From contig NC_073303.1 of NCBI RefSeq assembly GCF_027595985.1, positions 189,276,095 to 189,340,094 of the forward strand: 64,000 nucleotides of DNA. Reading direction: 5' to 3'. Below the pieces are notes generated by a model. The model was not told the DNA's origin. It saw only the letters and a list, made by a program, of their open reading frames with translations, and ran no database searches. The position numbers and the translations under genes are program-made. Shown here in pieces: positions 11,205-21,757 of this stretch (within the stretch, counting starts at the first letter, position 1; each line of letters begins with the position of its first letter). Source of the stretch: Sorex araneus. Its lineage: Eukaryota > Chordata > Mammalia > Eulipotyphla > Soricidae.

Positions 11205-11300
11205 GAACATTTACAGAGACGTTGGTGGAGGGAAGTTGACATTGTTAGTGGGACTGGTAGTGGGTGCTGAACCTCAACTACAAATAACTCTATAAATCAC
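11205..11300 (+). mobile_element. L1-like 3' end, interrupted
   Basis: GTTGGTGGAGGGAAGTTGAC, GGACTGGTAGTGGGTGCTG and AACTCTATAAATCAC resemble the L1 tail 'GGTGGAGGG..GGGCACTGGTGG..CTTTGTAAATCA'. The tail resumes at about 11581 (AGTGCCTTAATTTAAATAAC) after the insert 11301-11567. Confidence 0.5.
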
Positions 11301-11567
11301 TATCACGATCACGATAACCCGTTAATCACCAATTTCTCGGGTGGGCTCAGTAACATCTCATTTCGTCCTTTCCCTGAGATCTTAGAAGTCTATCTCGACT
11401 TGGCCCTCCTAATGATGTTGCACTGGGGGCTCTTCAGGGTCAGGGGAATGAGATCCAGCTTGTTACTGGATTTTGCATATGAATACACCATGGGAAGCTT
11501 GCAAGGCTGTCCAATGTGGGCAGGAAACTCTCAGAGGATTGCAGTTTCTCCCAGAGGGAGAAGTAGG
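11301..11567 (-). mobile_element. 267-bp relative of the long-body SINE, non-poly(A) tail
   Basis: On the minus strand it runs CTCCCTCTGGGAGAAACTGC, GAGTTTCCTGCCCACATTGG, CATGGTGTATTCATATGC, CCAGTAACAAGCTGGATCTC, GAGATGTTACTGAGCCCACC and ends GGTTATCGTGATCGTGATAG. It matches 59390-59635 throughout. Duplications CTCT(A/G)TAAATCAC lie at 11288-11300 and 11568-11580 (one mismatch) and define both ends. The tail is a degenerate GTGATC repeat. Confidence 0.85.
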
Positions 11568-11826
11568 CTCTGTAAATCACAGTGCCTTAATTTAAATAAC
11601 AAATTAAAAATATTTAGAACTAACCTTTATGGAAGGTTCACTGTAATGTAGGTCTCCTTTGTATCTAACCTTCCCTAATTCTTCAATAACCATTGAGATC
11701 AATAGCATTAGAATCTCTATACAGTAATGAGAAAAGAAGATGTTGCGTTGTGGTGTGACCTGTGACTCATCAGGAATATAAAATCCAGAATTCAAACTCT
11801 ATCCAGAGTCCACACTCTTTGTGTGG

Positions 11827-12046
11827 TTTTTGGTTTTTGTTTGTTTATTCTTTCATTTTCTGTTTTGGGGCCACAGCCAGCTATGCTCAGAGGTTAATTC
11901 CAGCTATGCTCATGGCTATTTCAAGCCTGTACTTAGAAATCACTTCTGGTGATGCTCCAAGGACCATAAAGGATGCCAGGGATTGAACACAGGTTAGTGG
12001 CGTGCAAGGCAAGCGGCTTACCTGATGTACTATCTCTCCAGTCCCC
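11827..12046 (-). mobile_element. Old SINE, enlarged body
   Basis: Plus strand shows TTTTGGGGCCACAGCCAGC, CTATGCTCAGAGGTTAATTC, ATCACTTCTGGTGATGCTCC, AAGGATGCCAGGGATTGAAC, GTGCAAGGCAAGC and CTATCTCTCCAGTCCC. It is a diverged short-type SINE with extra sequence in the body. Confidence 0.8.
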
Positions 12047-12085
12047 AAATTCTACAATTTAAAACACTGAAATAGTTGTGCTATT

Positions 12086-12160
12086 GACCATTAACATTTC
12101 ACTTTCTAAGTAGAACAAACGTTCAGACCATTAACATTTCACTTTCTAAGTAGAACAAAT
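12086..12160. repeat. Tandem duplication, 40-bp unit
   Basis: GACCATTAACATTTCACTTT continuing CTAAGTAGAACAAA occurs at 12086 and again at 12126. The copies are nearly identical. Confidence 0.95.
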
Positions 12161-12209
12161 GTCATGTATTTTTCCTGAAACATATAAAGAAGTAACTTAA
12201 TTTAGGATG

Positions 12210-12404
12210 CTTTCTCTTTTTTTTTTTTTTTTTTTTTGCTTTTTGGGTCACACCTGGCTATGCACAGGGGTCACTCCTGGCTCATGCACTCAGAAATTAC
12301 CCCTGGCGATGCTCAGGGGACCATATGAGATGCTGGGATTCAAACCGGGGTCAGCTGTGTGCAAGGCAAACGCCCCACCCGCTGTGCTATCGCTCCAGCC
12401 CCAG
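12210..12404 (-). mobile_element. Young poly(A)-type SOR SINE (CAT-insert subtype)
   Basis: A long T-run, then TTTTTGGGTCACACCTGGC through CTATCGCTCCAGCCCC. Duplications CTTAATTTAGGA(T/C)G at 12196-12209 and 12405-12418. The body reads GGCTCATGCACTCAG, carrying the three-base insertion also seen in the copies at 19958 and 45489. Confidence 0.96.
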
Positions 12405-12419
12405 CTTAATTTAGGACGT

Positions 12420-14479
12420 TTTTAATGCAGATAATTTTACTTGTTAGCATATTTGTTAGTGTTTGCTGAGCACCACTTTTTATATAATGTCACTTCTTTA
12501 TAAGCATTTCTCTATTTTAGGTACTTTATTATATAAACTGTGTGCCATTTATAAGATTAAAAAAGTGTACACATTAATGTTCCCCCTTAAATTTCCTTCC
12601 AATAAGTCCTAGAAATTTAGTCTCATTTCATTAATGTCAAAAAGCTCAATGAAATCTGTTTCAGAATTTTGTTTTATCATTGCCCAACTTTTAATCACAG
12701 TCATTGTTTGTGAAATAAATGTAATAGTGAAACCAAGAAAAACTGGCATTGCTTTATTATATCATAAAACTTAACAGCAAATTTAGCACTAACAAGTGCA
12801 TATAATCTCTTTGAGTGACCTTGAAAAATCATCAATGACACATTTAAAGGCACAATTTGATACTGAAGTTCACATTTTTTTCTTATTCCTTCTGTTCTTT
12901 CCAAACCACCACACAATCCCACTCTTCTGTGTTCACCCAAGTGAATTAAACTCTTTTACTCACGTTTAATTTGTACAGAAATATTTAGGGCAACATCTCT
13001 TTGAGTCACTAAAAACAGGAAACAACTTAGTTTGTCCTTCAACAGGAGAACAAGTAACAAATGTGGTATGGTTCTTACAGTGTCACACTGTGAAAAAAAA
13101 TGAAAAAAAATAAACTAGACACATAAAAATGTTAGTGTTTTAGTTCATTTTTGTTTTAACACTTATTTTTCCCTATGTCTACTTTCCTGATACGTAGCAT
13201 TGTTTCTATGATAGAGAGAAAATGAGTCACAAGGCTGAAGTATTTGTTATCGCCCTTCCTACAGAAAAACTTTGCCTCTGAAAGAAACTACGTAAGAGAA
13301 AGAGTAACTTTATAATGAGAATCCTGGCAGACCCCCTCCTTACTCAGGTATCAAAGTTGGTATCATCAGCACTGTTTCAGTTGTACATTACTCGCCCCCT
13401 TGATGGCTGCAAAGAGAAGCACATGTCACCCCACTGCTTTTCTTCACTTAAATCGTAACCAATAGTCTTTCAAAATGTCAAGGTCATGAGGCAATGAAAT
13501 ATGGAAGGACTGTCACAGAGGGGAAGAGACAAAGAAAAACATAATGGCTGTGTGCAAGGTAGGAACTTGAACTGGATTCTGGAATAAAAGAAAAAAAGAA
13601 AAACTGGTAAACAGAATAAAGTGCATGCTTTAGATTATCTGTGTCAACGTTCATTTCTTCATTTTTGCTGTAATGTGTGATGATAATATTATGAGACATG
13701 AAGAAAAATTGACTTGGGAACTCTGTTTTATTTTTTTTCAACCCTTCCTCCAAGTCTAAAATTACTTCAAAATGAAAAGTTTTTAAAAGTGGTGGAGCTA
13801 TTTCATATTCCCACAGCATAGCTGAGGGAGTGAAAGCTTAAGACCCAGCAAGAAGTGACTCTGTAGGTACTTTGTGGGACTAATGACACGGTGAGGTCGA
13901 GAGAATTTTCCTTTATTCCTTGAAACTTTTTCTTTTTATTTTTTCTACCACCCTGAAGTATAGGTTTTCCATCTTGTGGCTATATGAGGAAGCAAATAAT
14001 TTTTTTAAGACAGAAGCAGCTCAAATTTGCAGAAATTATTTGAATCTGATGCAGTGTCCTGGATTTCCAACTTCATGAGTCAAAGAATTCACTTTTATTG
14101 TTTCTTTGAAAAGACAGCAAGAGGTTTTGCCAGCATCCTATCACAATGACAAGCTATTCAAGTGAACTTTCTCCACTCAGTAAGCTTTCTGTTCTCCATT
14201 CAATAAGCTGTCTTTTGTTTTAAGGGTGACTTCTTTTTCTGTGCAAAATCTTCATCTTACTGCAGTCATATTTGTTTACACTCTCTTTTTAGAGACAAAC
14301 CACAAGGACAAATCCTAAAGCAGATGTCAAAAAGCTTATCACCTATGTTTTCCTCTATGTTTTAACGTTATAGGTCCTATAATGTATAATGATGCACCTC
14401 TTTGATGCATTTTAATTAATCTAACATAAATATATATACATATACATGTATACCTATAAGACTAAGGATAGTTTCTATG
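12420..14479. other. 2 kb unique sequence, nothing identified
   Basis: No recognised repeat. The 111-codon minus frame at 13484-13819 has a Ser-rich, hydrophobic composition without a family signature, and I do not call it a gene. Confidence 0.5.
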
Positions 14480-14610
14480 TATTTTTGAGGAGTGGGGTGG
14501 CTAGACATGAGGAACAGGACCAATCTTGGCTATCCTCGGAGCTTACTCCTGTCTCTATGATCAGGGGTCACTCCTGGCAGTGTTCAGGGGACCATATGTG
14601 TACAAGAAGG
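14480..14610 (-). mobile_element. SINE body fragment
   Basis: GGCTATCCTCGGAGCTTACTC, TCAGGGGTCACTCCTGGCAG and TGTTCAGGGGACCATATG are short-SINE body in reverse orientation. The tRNA head is missing. Confidence 0.65.
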
Positions 14611-15715
14611 ACCTTCACCCTTATAATGTTTCCCAAGCTATCAGTAGCTCTCTATTTTTTCCTAGTACCATTTAGACTTTGGTTACTATGTTACTTACTC
14701 CTTTATTATAAATTAATTGTCTATATATGCATTATTTCTAGACGCCTAAGTCTATTAAATAATTGATGTCTGTGGGTTCCTTTTTTATCATTTGCTTAAG
14801 AAACTATTTGTCTAGGTTTTAGGTCTGTCTCTGTATAGATTTGTCAGATTTTCATGTATATTTGTTGTGATCATGGAGGGAAGTAAATACAATTTTTTCC
14901 TATGCTATGATCATCTTGAGCCTACTCACATCTCATTACATTTTATATTTGATAATCACAACTTCTGGTGACTTCCGTTACAGCAGAAGATATTAAAACT
15001 CTTATTTAATGGTTATGAATTAAAATATTCGCAAAATATAACCTAGTACACATCAAAGGGTGTAAACAGTTAAAAATTCTCTTCACTAAAAGATGACAAA
15101 ACAAAGCTATGCTCATGTAGCTGGTTATTGTATCATGAAACTACTGTTTAATTTACTCTTGTGTAACTTAAATACCAGTTGGTTGGCATATGGTTTCTTA
15201 AAATTGATCACATCTGCTAATGCTTATTTGTCAAAATCCGTAGTCTAAACAGATGAAAAATACGGTTCCAGAGCATTGAATATGCCAACAACTTTGAGTT
15301 ATAGTCCCAAGAGTTCAGAAATTTAATTGAAAATCTTCTCCTACAAAAGAAATTATTTTAGTAATGTAATTTAAGCATTTAATTTATATATACTGATGCC
15401 TTAAGATTAGTAGAATTTTAATATCTTTCATTTATTTTATAAAATAATTTACCTTTGCTGTTAAAAGTCCTTTTAATTGTTCTCTTTACTTGAAAATAGC
15501 TTACCAAATGAAGAGACAACTGTCATTACGAAATATTCAAAAATAAAGAATCTAATACCATCTTTCTTTTTTCCTTCCTATCCCATCTTCTTTCAAGTTA
15601 TAGCATCCATTTTTAAAATGACTTTTTAAAAGCTGCTTATATTTGAAAGTTAAAATTTTGTCTATAATCTTGTCCCTATAATAAAGGTCTAGGAACCGTA
15701 TATGCATAATCATAC
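14611..15715. other. Unique AT-rich sequence, nothing identified
   Basis: No repeat or exon recognised. Confidence 0.5.
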
Positions 15716-15945
15716 TGTAGCACTGTAGCACTGTCATCCCATTGTTCATCGATATGCTCGAGCAGGCACCAGTAACGTCTCCATTGTGACACTTGTTGTT
15801 ACTCTTTTTGGCATATCAAATATGCCACAGGTAGCTTGCCAGGCTCTGCCATGTGGTGGGATACTCTCCGTAGCTTGCCAGGCTCTCCGAGAGGGGCGGC
15901 TGCACTCAAGACAAATGCCCTACCCACTGTGCTATTGCTCCAGTC
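15716..15945 (-). mobile_element. Long-body SINE
   Basis: Plus strand starts ACTGTAGCACTGTAGCACTG (the repeat tail), then CATCGATATGCTCGAGCAGG, CACCAGTAACGTCTCC, GGCATATCAAATATGCC, CTCTCCGAGAGGGGCGG and CTATTGCTCCAGTCC. Part of the tRNA region near 15900 is deleted. Confidence 0.9.
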
Positions 15946-16245
15946 CAATAATCACACCAATGCTTAAAATCTTAAAAGATCAATTATTTTCATGACACTT
16001 TCACTATAAATTAGCTTCCACGGAATTTGTTAAGAGAGACCTTAGGATTTTATATTGCTATTCAAACTCAAAACAGCTAATGACCATGAGAGAGACAGAC
16101 AGGGGTGTGTAGCTGCCCATCTCAAATACACTAGCTGTGCACAGAGCGAGAAAGGATATGGTCTGCTTCTCATTGCAGTAGGCAGAGCTGTTGCTGCATT
16201 TCTCTATGGGAAGATCTGGGAAGGTTCCATAAGAATTGTGAGGGT

Positions 16246-16412
16246 CTGAGTGGAGCCATAAAACATTGGGTACGGGGCTTGACTTGCATGCAGCCAAGCC
16301 GGGTTCGATCCTTGGCACTCCACATGGTCCCTAGAGCCCCTCCAGGAGTGATCTCTAGAACAGAGTCAACCCTGAGCATCACGGTGTGTGGCCCCAAAAC
16401 AAATAGGAAAAA
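16246..16412 (+). mobile_element. Poly(A)-type SINE, diverged
   Basis: GAGTGGAGCCATAAAACATT, CTTGCATGCAGCCAAGCCGG, GTTCGATCCTTGGC, CCATGGTCCC-type body and an A-rich end. It has a weak head and a well-kept B-box. Confidence 0.82.
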
Positions 16413-16601
16413 GGAGTATGAAGGTTAATTTTGAATGTAAATATGACTTGACCATCAGTTGTCCAAATATTTTGGGTGTATCTGTGAGGGTATTTCTGGA
16501 TGAAGCTAATCTTTGAGTGGGATGGAAGACTGAGTAATGAATTTTCTCTCCCCAGGATTGATGGGTCTCCTGCGATCAATAGATTGAAAAAGAAAGCAAC
16601 A

Positions 16602-16810
16602 AGGAACCAGAGTGATGGCACAGTGGGTAGGGCATTTGCCTCCCACACAGTCAACCCAGGTTTGATCCCCACCATCCCATATGGCACCCTGAGCACCACT
16701 GGAATTAATTTCTGAGTACAGAGCCAGGAATAACCCCTAAGCATCCCCAAATGTGGCTTAAGCCCCACCCACCTGCCCCACTTCTCACCCCACAAAAAAG
16801 AAAACAAAAA
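16602..16810 (+). mobile_element. Poly(A)-type SINE with extended tail
   Basis: ACCAGAGTGATGGCACAGTG, GGTAGGGCATTTGCC, CAACCCAGGTTTGATCCCC, CATATGGCACCCTGAGCACC, then a C-rich extension (AAGCCCCACCCACCTGCCCC) before AAAAAAGAAAACAAAAA. The pyrimidine block is not present in other copies. Confidence 0.88.
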
Positions 16811-16814
16811 TGTC

Positions 16815-17000
16815 AGATAGTGTAAGGAAGATTGCGCCAAGCTCATGTCTAACCAAGGTGGGCCTGAAATTCAATCCCAAGCACTACATGCCAACCCCCT
16901 CTGGCATTGCCAGTATATCCCTGGTTTGTCTAGCACTACTGAGTCTGAGAAGCATTGCATCCTGGGACCTGAGAACTGAATCCAGGCCTGCACTGCCAGG
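16815..17000 (+). mobile_element. Possible degenerate SINE
   Basis: GGTGGGCCTGAAATTCAATCC and following body words are weakly SINE-like. The neighbouring 17000-17300 block (CCAATTTCTTAGAATAAATC) looks like the AT-rich end of an older interspersed repeat that I cannot name. Confidence 0.3.
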
Positions 17001-17300
17001 CTGAGTATTATTACTACAAGAGGCCTTTGTCTGCAAAATGACTGGGCAGTACCCCACTGCAAAGTGAGGTGAAGTAGAATTCTTTTTTTCCTCACTCTGA
17101 TTGTTTTCTGCTATAACATCAGCCTCTGCTGCCTTCTGACTCAGTCTTGGACTAAACCCAATGGTACATCTGAGTCTCCAACTTGCCAACTATTTATTTT
17201 GGTCTTCTCAGCCCCCATAAATGCATGAGCCAATTTCTTAGAATAAATCTCTACATATACACACTACATTTTGGCTTCTTCACTCTAGTTTTCTCCTTAT

Positions 17301-17731
17301 AACCTGCTGCTACCACAATTTTTTATAAATTGCTCCCTGGGGATTTGAGCATCTGGAATCAAATGGTTTCCTTCATGAGTATTACATGTTTACCACTTGA
17401 CCTTCATTGGGCAGAGGAAACTAACCTGTCCCAGGTAATGTGAGAACGGAGTGTTATCTTCCTATGTGGCTGAAAGTAGAGAGGAAAGTTAGTTCTAAAT
17501 ACTAAGAATAATTAACACAACTTCTACATTATGTATTTTATTTATTTATCTAAGCTTCTTTAACACATGTACTGCATTTATGAAGAATTTCCATAGTGAC
17601 CAATACAGCATAATAACGTAAGGATCCCTTTTCGATTTATCTGAAAAGTTACTGTCTTTATTGGGTTCTAAGAGGCATGCAATAATGGCTGAAATTAGTA
17701 TCATCATCATCAGTCCTTTTGGTTTGACAGG
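17301..17731. other. Unique sequence, nothing identified
   Basis: No recognised repeat or exon. Confidence 0.45.
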
Positions 17732-17907
17732 GGTGTTTTTATTTGGTTTTGGGGACCACACCTGGAGGTGCTCAGGACTTAATCCTGGCTCTGCACTCAG
17801 AGATCACTGCTGGGAGGTTCAGGGAACCGTGTGGGTAACCAGGAACTAAACTCATGTTGGCTGCATATTAGACAATGGCCTTACCCGCGCCATTATTGTT
17901 CCAGCCC
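17732..17907 (-). mobile_element. Poly(A)-type SINE, diverged
   Basis: GGTTTTGGGGACCACACCTG, GAGGTGCTCAGGACTTAATC, GCACTCAGAGATCACTGCTG, GGAACTAAACTCATGTTGGC and GTTCCAGCCC, in reverse orientation. Confidence 0.85.
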
Positions 17908-17934
17908 TCATCAGCAAACACATTTTTCCACATT

Positions 17935-18798
17935 TTTTAATTAAAGAACTGTAATTTAAGAAAAGGTATTCTTCATTGAATTTTAGACATAAAAATAATA
18001 CAACAGTCCACCAATGTCAACTTCCCGTCACCAATCTTCCTAGGGTCCCTCCCATAATCCAGCCCCCTCCTGCAGCCTGCCCTCTTGACAGGCACCTTTA
18101 CAATTTTGTTTGTAAAAATTTGGGTCTCTTGATTTCAGTATTATTGACTCTGTAGTTTGGATATTTGGACCTATCATTCCTCAGCCCCACCTTTGTACCT
18201 GACTCCCCTCTCTTGGCCCCTGTTTCTTCTCATATGTCTCCCTATACTCTGGGGCCACGGCTGATAAGGGCATCCCTCCTTTAAAATTTTGCATTACCTC
18301 ATCCAGTTATTCTATTTTGTTTTTTGTTTTGCTTTTTGGGTCACACCCGGCAATGCACAGCGGTTACTCCTGGCTCTGCACTCAGTAATCACCCCTGGTG
18401 GTGCTCAGAGGACCATATGGGATGCTGGAAATCGAACCCAGGTTGGCCGCATGCAAGACAAATTCCCTACCCTCTGTACTATTGCTCCAGCCCCACATCA
18501 TCCTGTAATTCTGAATGCCACATATGAGTGATATCATCCTATGCTTATCTTTCTTTTTCTGATTTGCTTCACTAAACATGATGTCTTCCAGTTCCATCCA
18601 TATTGCCATGAATGGCATAATTTCATCATTCCTAACAGCTGTGTAGCATTCCATTGTATATATACCACATCGTTATGATCCACTTATCTGTCATTGGATA
18701 TCTAGATTGATTTCAACTCTTAGATATTGTACTAAGTGCTGCAGTAAATAATAGCTTGCATAATCTGTTGCATTCTTATATACAAATAATTAATCAAA
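17935..18798 (-). mobile_element. L1 3' half (3' UTR and ORF2 C-terminus)
   Basis: The minus strand encodes WYIYTMECYTAVRNDEIM, MELEDIMFSEANQKKKDKHR and MISLICGIQNY, the ORF2p C-terminus. The 3' UTR runs to an AT-rich end near 17935. It is interrupted by the SINE at 18314-18496. It is the continuation of the ORF2 segment at 18799-20470, which lies on the opposite strand; together they look like one L1 inverted at insertion. Confidence 0.85.
18314..18496 (-). mobile_element. Young poly(A)-type SINE inside the L1
   Basis: TTTTGCTTTTTGGGTCACAC through CTATTGCTCCAGCCCC. Imperfect 14-bp duplications CATCC(A/T)GT.ATTCT at 18300-18313 and 18499-18512. Younger than the host L1. Confidence 0.94.
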
Positions 18799-19608
18799 GG
18801 AGAAAGCAATCAAATAGTCTATCCCACTTAAAATAGTTTCCAAAAACATCAAGTACCTAGGAATCAACTTAACAAAGGAGGTGAGAGATCTACACCGTGA
18901 AAACTTCAAAAGACCAAAGAAACAAATTGAAGATCTTAGGAAATGGATAAAACATTCCATGCTCATGGATTGTAAAAATCAACATTGCTAAAATGATCAT
19001 CTAATTTAAACTACTACATAGATGCAATGAAATCTTATCCAAATTCAGTCAACATTCTTCAGGGGCTTAGAATAGTCAATTATAATGTTTGTGTGGAATG
19101 ATAAAAGACCCCCACATAGCTCAAACCATATGAAAAACAATAAACTGGGAAACATTTCACTACCTAACTTAAACCTCTACTATGAAGCCATAGTGATCGA
19201 AACAGTATGGAAATAGAATAAAGGAAGACTCAAACCAGTGGATCAGAATAGAATATTTAAGGAAAACCCTTCATATATGCACTCAGTTAATTTTTGACAA
19301 AGGAGCTGAGAGCATGAAATGGAATAAAGACAGTCTTTTAAAGCAAGGGTATTGGGAGAATTGGATAACCACTTGCAAGAAATTAAAGCTGTATCCATAT
19401 CTTACACCTTAAACAATAGTGAAACTCAAAGTGGATCAAAGACCTTGAGACAAGACCTGAATCTATAAAGTACATTGAGGAAAATATAAGCAGAATGGTC
19501 CAATACCTAGATCTCAAAGGAGTCTTCGACAATATAATGCCATGGGCAAAGGCTACAGAATCAAAACTAAACAAATTGGACTGCAGCAAACTTAAAAGTT
19601 TCTGTCTG

Positions 19609-19784
19609 GGGACTGGAGCGATAGTACAGCAGGTAGGGCATTTGCCTTGCACAAGGCCAACCCAAGCTCGATTCCCAGCATCCTATATGGTCCCCTGAGC
19701 ACCACCAGGAGTAATTACTGAGTGCAGAGCTAGAAGTAACCTCTGTGCATTGCCAGGTGTGACCCAAAAAGCAAAAACAAAAAA
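19609..19784 (+). mobile_element. Poly(A)-type SINE inside L1
   Basis: GGGACTGGAGCGATAGTACA, CTTGCACAAGGCCAACCC and GTGTGACCCAAAAAGC. It is flanked by AAGTTTCTGTCTG (about 19596-19608) and AGGTTTCCATCTG (about 19785-19797), a drifted target duplication. Confidence 0.94.
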
Positions 19785-19957
19785 AGGTTTCCATCTGTCA
19801 AAAGAAAACATGAGCTAAAACTAAATGACAGCTAACTGAGTGGGGAAAAAAATATCTGCACTCAAAACATCAGATAAAGGGTTGATATCCAGGATCTATA
19901 AAGTACTCACAAAGATTTTAAAAAACTTAAAAGACCCATCAAAAAACAGGGAGAGGT

Positions 19958-20140
19958 AGGGCTGGAGCAGTAGCACAGCGGGTAGGGCATTTACTTTGCA
20001 TGAGGCCGACCCGGGGTCAATTCCCAGCATCCCATATGGTACCCCAAGCACTGCCAGGAGTAATTCCTGAGTGCATGAGCCAGGAGTATCCCCTGTGCAT
20101 CGCTGGATGTGACACAAAAAGAAAAAAAAAAACAGGGAGA
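19958..20140 (+). mobile_element. Poly(A)-type SINE inside L1 (CAT-insert subtype)
   Basis: AGGGCTGGAGCAGTAGCACA through GGATGTGACACAAAAAGAAA plus A-run. The body has the GTGCATGAGCCAGGAG variant. The flanking ACAGGGAGAG target occurs before, within and after the tail because the tail is duplicated (see 20108-20172). Confidence 0.94.
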
Positions 20141-20172
20141 TGTGACACAAAAAGAAAAAAATACAGGGAGAG
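20108..20172. repeat. Tandem duplication of SINE tail plus target site
   Basis: TGTGACACAAAAAGAAAAAA followed by ACAGGGAGA occurs at 20108-20140 and again from 20141. The unit includes SINE tail and flanking target sequence, so it arose after insertion. Confidence 0.9.
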
Positions 20173-20564
20173 GAAGAACAGCAGATGACCAACAGGCACA
20201 TTTTAAAAAAAAACTATTATCACTTAATATTAGGCAAATCCAAATCAAGACAACAATGAAATATAATCTTATACTAATGAGGTTGGCACATATCAAAAAT
20301 ACTTAGAACAATCTCTGCTGGGCGGGGAGTGGTAAAAATAATAAAAAGCTCATCCACTGTTGGTGGAAATATTTTCTAGTCCAATCCCTATGGAAAATAG
20401 TATGGAGGGTTCTCGAAAACTCAGAACTGAGCTCTCAGATGACCCAGCAATTCTACTTTTGTCACTTTTAATATGGACAGAGTGTTCCTTTCACAGAAAG
20501 TGAAAAACAGGATGAACACTTCAAGTGTTTTTATAAATAGAACCAAATAAAAAGTGGAGTCATT

Positions 20565-20956
20565 TGTGTCAGGGACAGTCCAATGTTTAAAGCAAGTTCA
20601 TAAAGGAGAACGTGCTTAAACCGTGCTTTACAAGAGTTTCTAACTTTTCTCAAAGAACGCCAAAGAACACCAAGCAATCCCCAAACACCATCATCAAAAT
20701 TGTTCACCTCATCTTTGAACTTACTTATTCCCCTGACTCAGCTACCTTGATCAAAATGAGAAAGACCTCTGGGCAAACAATCAGTTTAAAAAGTCACATA
20801 ACTTCTCTATTATCCCATTAAAACCCCTTCATCTATTTAAAGCTCTCAAATCCTTTCTTCTGTAAAATCTTGAGTTTTCCGACTAGAAGATCAAAAGCTT
20901 TACTATAAGCTTATCTTTCTGCTTGGTTTTAATTCAGAGTAGACAAATTTTTGACA
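20565..20956 (+). mobile_element. Possible solitary LTR
   Basis: About 390 bp starting TGTGTCAGGGACAGTCC and ending TTTTTGACA (TG...CA). It contains a TATA-like ATCTATTTAAAGCTCTC and an LTR-like pyrimidine-rich stretch near its 3' end (CTTATCTTTCTGCTTGG). No internal retroviral genes flank it, and no matching 4-6 bp target duplication was found. The assignment rests on general LTR layout only. Confidence 0.35.
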
Positions 20957-21627
20957 GGTATGACTGATAAAAACTAATATATAAGCAGAACCATGGCTTG
21001 CCCAATGATATCCATGCTTTTAATATTGAATTGCATGTAAAACATGGAATTTCATGTTTAACATTTAATTTCCTGTTAAACAAAGTCTTAACATGGAATC
21101 CCTTGTTAGGTCATCATTTCTCAGCATATTAAGACAGAAGATTAGTTGTGTGGTAATTTCTAGTATACTCACTTTGACAAATTCTAAAATTTACAAATGT
21201 AGGCATGTTGATATCAGGGCTTCTTATAACTTCAATATAGCAAACAGACATGATTATTATTTAATTGAAGAATTGGTAATATATATGATAACATTTGCAA
21301 AGTAGGAATAGGAATAGGCAGAGCATTCTAATCTGTGCCCTTCTCAACAGACAGAAGGGCCATTCAATAATACAAGCATTCTCAAGTTGCACACATAAAG
21401 ATAAACATCCAGTAAGTAATCAGTCCTTCAGAGAGGTGCTACAAAGAGGAAGAAATGGAAACAGCAGTCAAAAGATCAATTTTTAATGAGAAGATAATAA
21501 ACTATAAAATTAACTTCTAATAGATGAGGATAGAAATTTTTGAGTCTTCCCCCATTTTTTATATACATCTAGTTTCAGCTATTATGACTTAATTTCTTGT
21601 ATCTTTGAATGAAAAGTCATTTCCAGT
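20957..21627. other. Unique AT-rich sequence, nothing identified
   Basis: Words with TGTTTAACAT and TGTTAAAC near 21050-21080 are weakly repetitive. No element was assigned. Confidence 0.45.
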
Positions 21628-21757
21628 TCAGAGACATTATGCAGTGGATGGGCATTTGCCTATCTTGTTGATCCCATTAGAATACCCAGCACTCTATATA
21701 ATTCCAAAGTACCAGGAGTAATGTCTGAGCTTAGCTGAGGATGGCCCAAACCTTATA
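21628..21757 (+). mobile_element. Degenerate SINE
   Basis: GCAGTGGATGGGCATTTGCC, CCCATTAGAATACCCAGCAC, CCAGGAGTAATGTCTGAGC and GGATGGCCCAAACC keep the short-SINE order. An old copy. Confidence 0.7.

Larger units (their letters stand above)
18799..20470 (+). pseudogene. L1 ORF2 internal segment, broken
   Basis: Plus-strand translation gives KYLGINLTKEVRDLHRENFK, LPNLNLYYEAIVIETVWK, QIKTTMKYNLILMRLAHIK and HCWWKYFLVQSLWKIVWRVL, the order of the C-terminal third of L1 ORF2p downstream of the reverse transcriptase. It stops just before the MFIAALF block, which is where the minus-strand half (17935-18798) begins. Stops and frameshifts are frequent, and two SINEs (19609-19784, 19958-20140) interrupt it. 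Non-functional. Confidence 0.88.

Noticed and set aside
16379..16846. 155-codon minus-strand frame
   Set aside because: It runs through a SINE (16602-16810) and flanking sequence and has no domain.
17000..17300. Resemblance to the AT-rich end of an old mammalian repeat
   Set aside because: I could not match it to a named family with confidence, so it is only mentioned.
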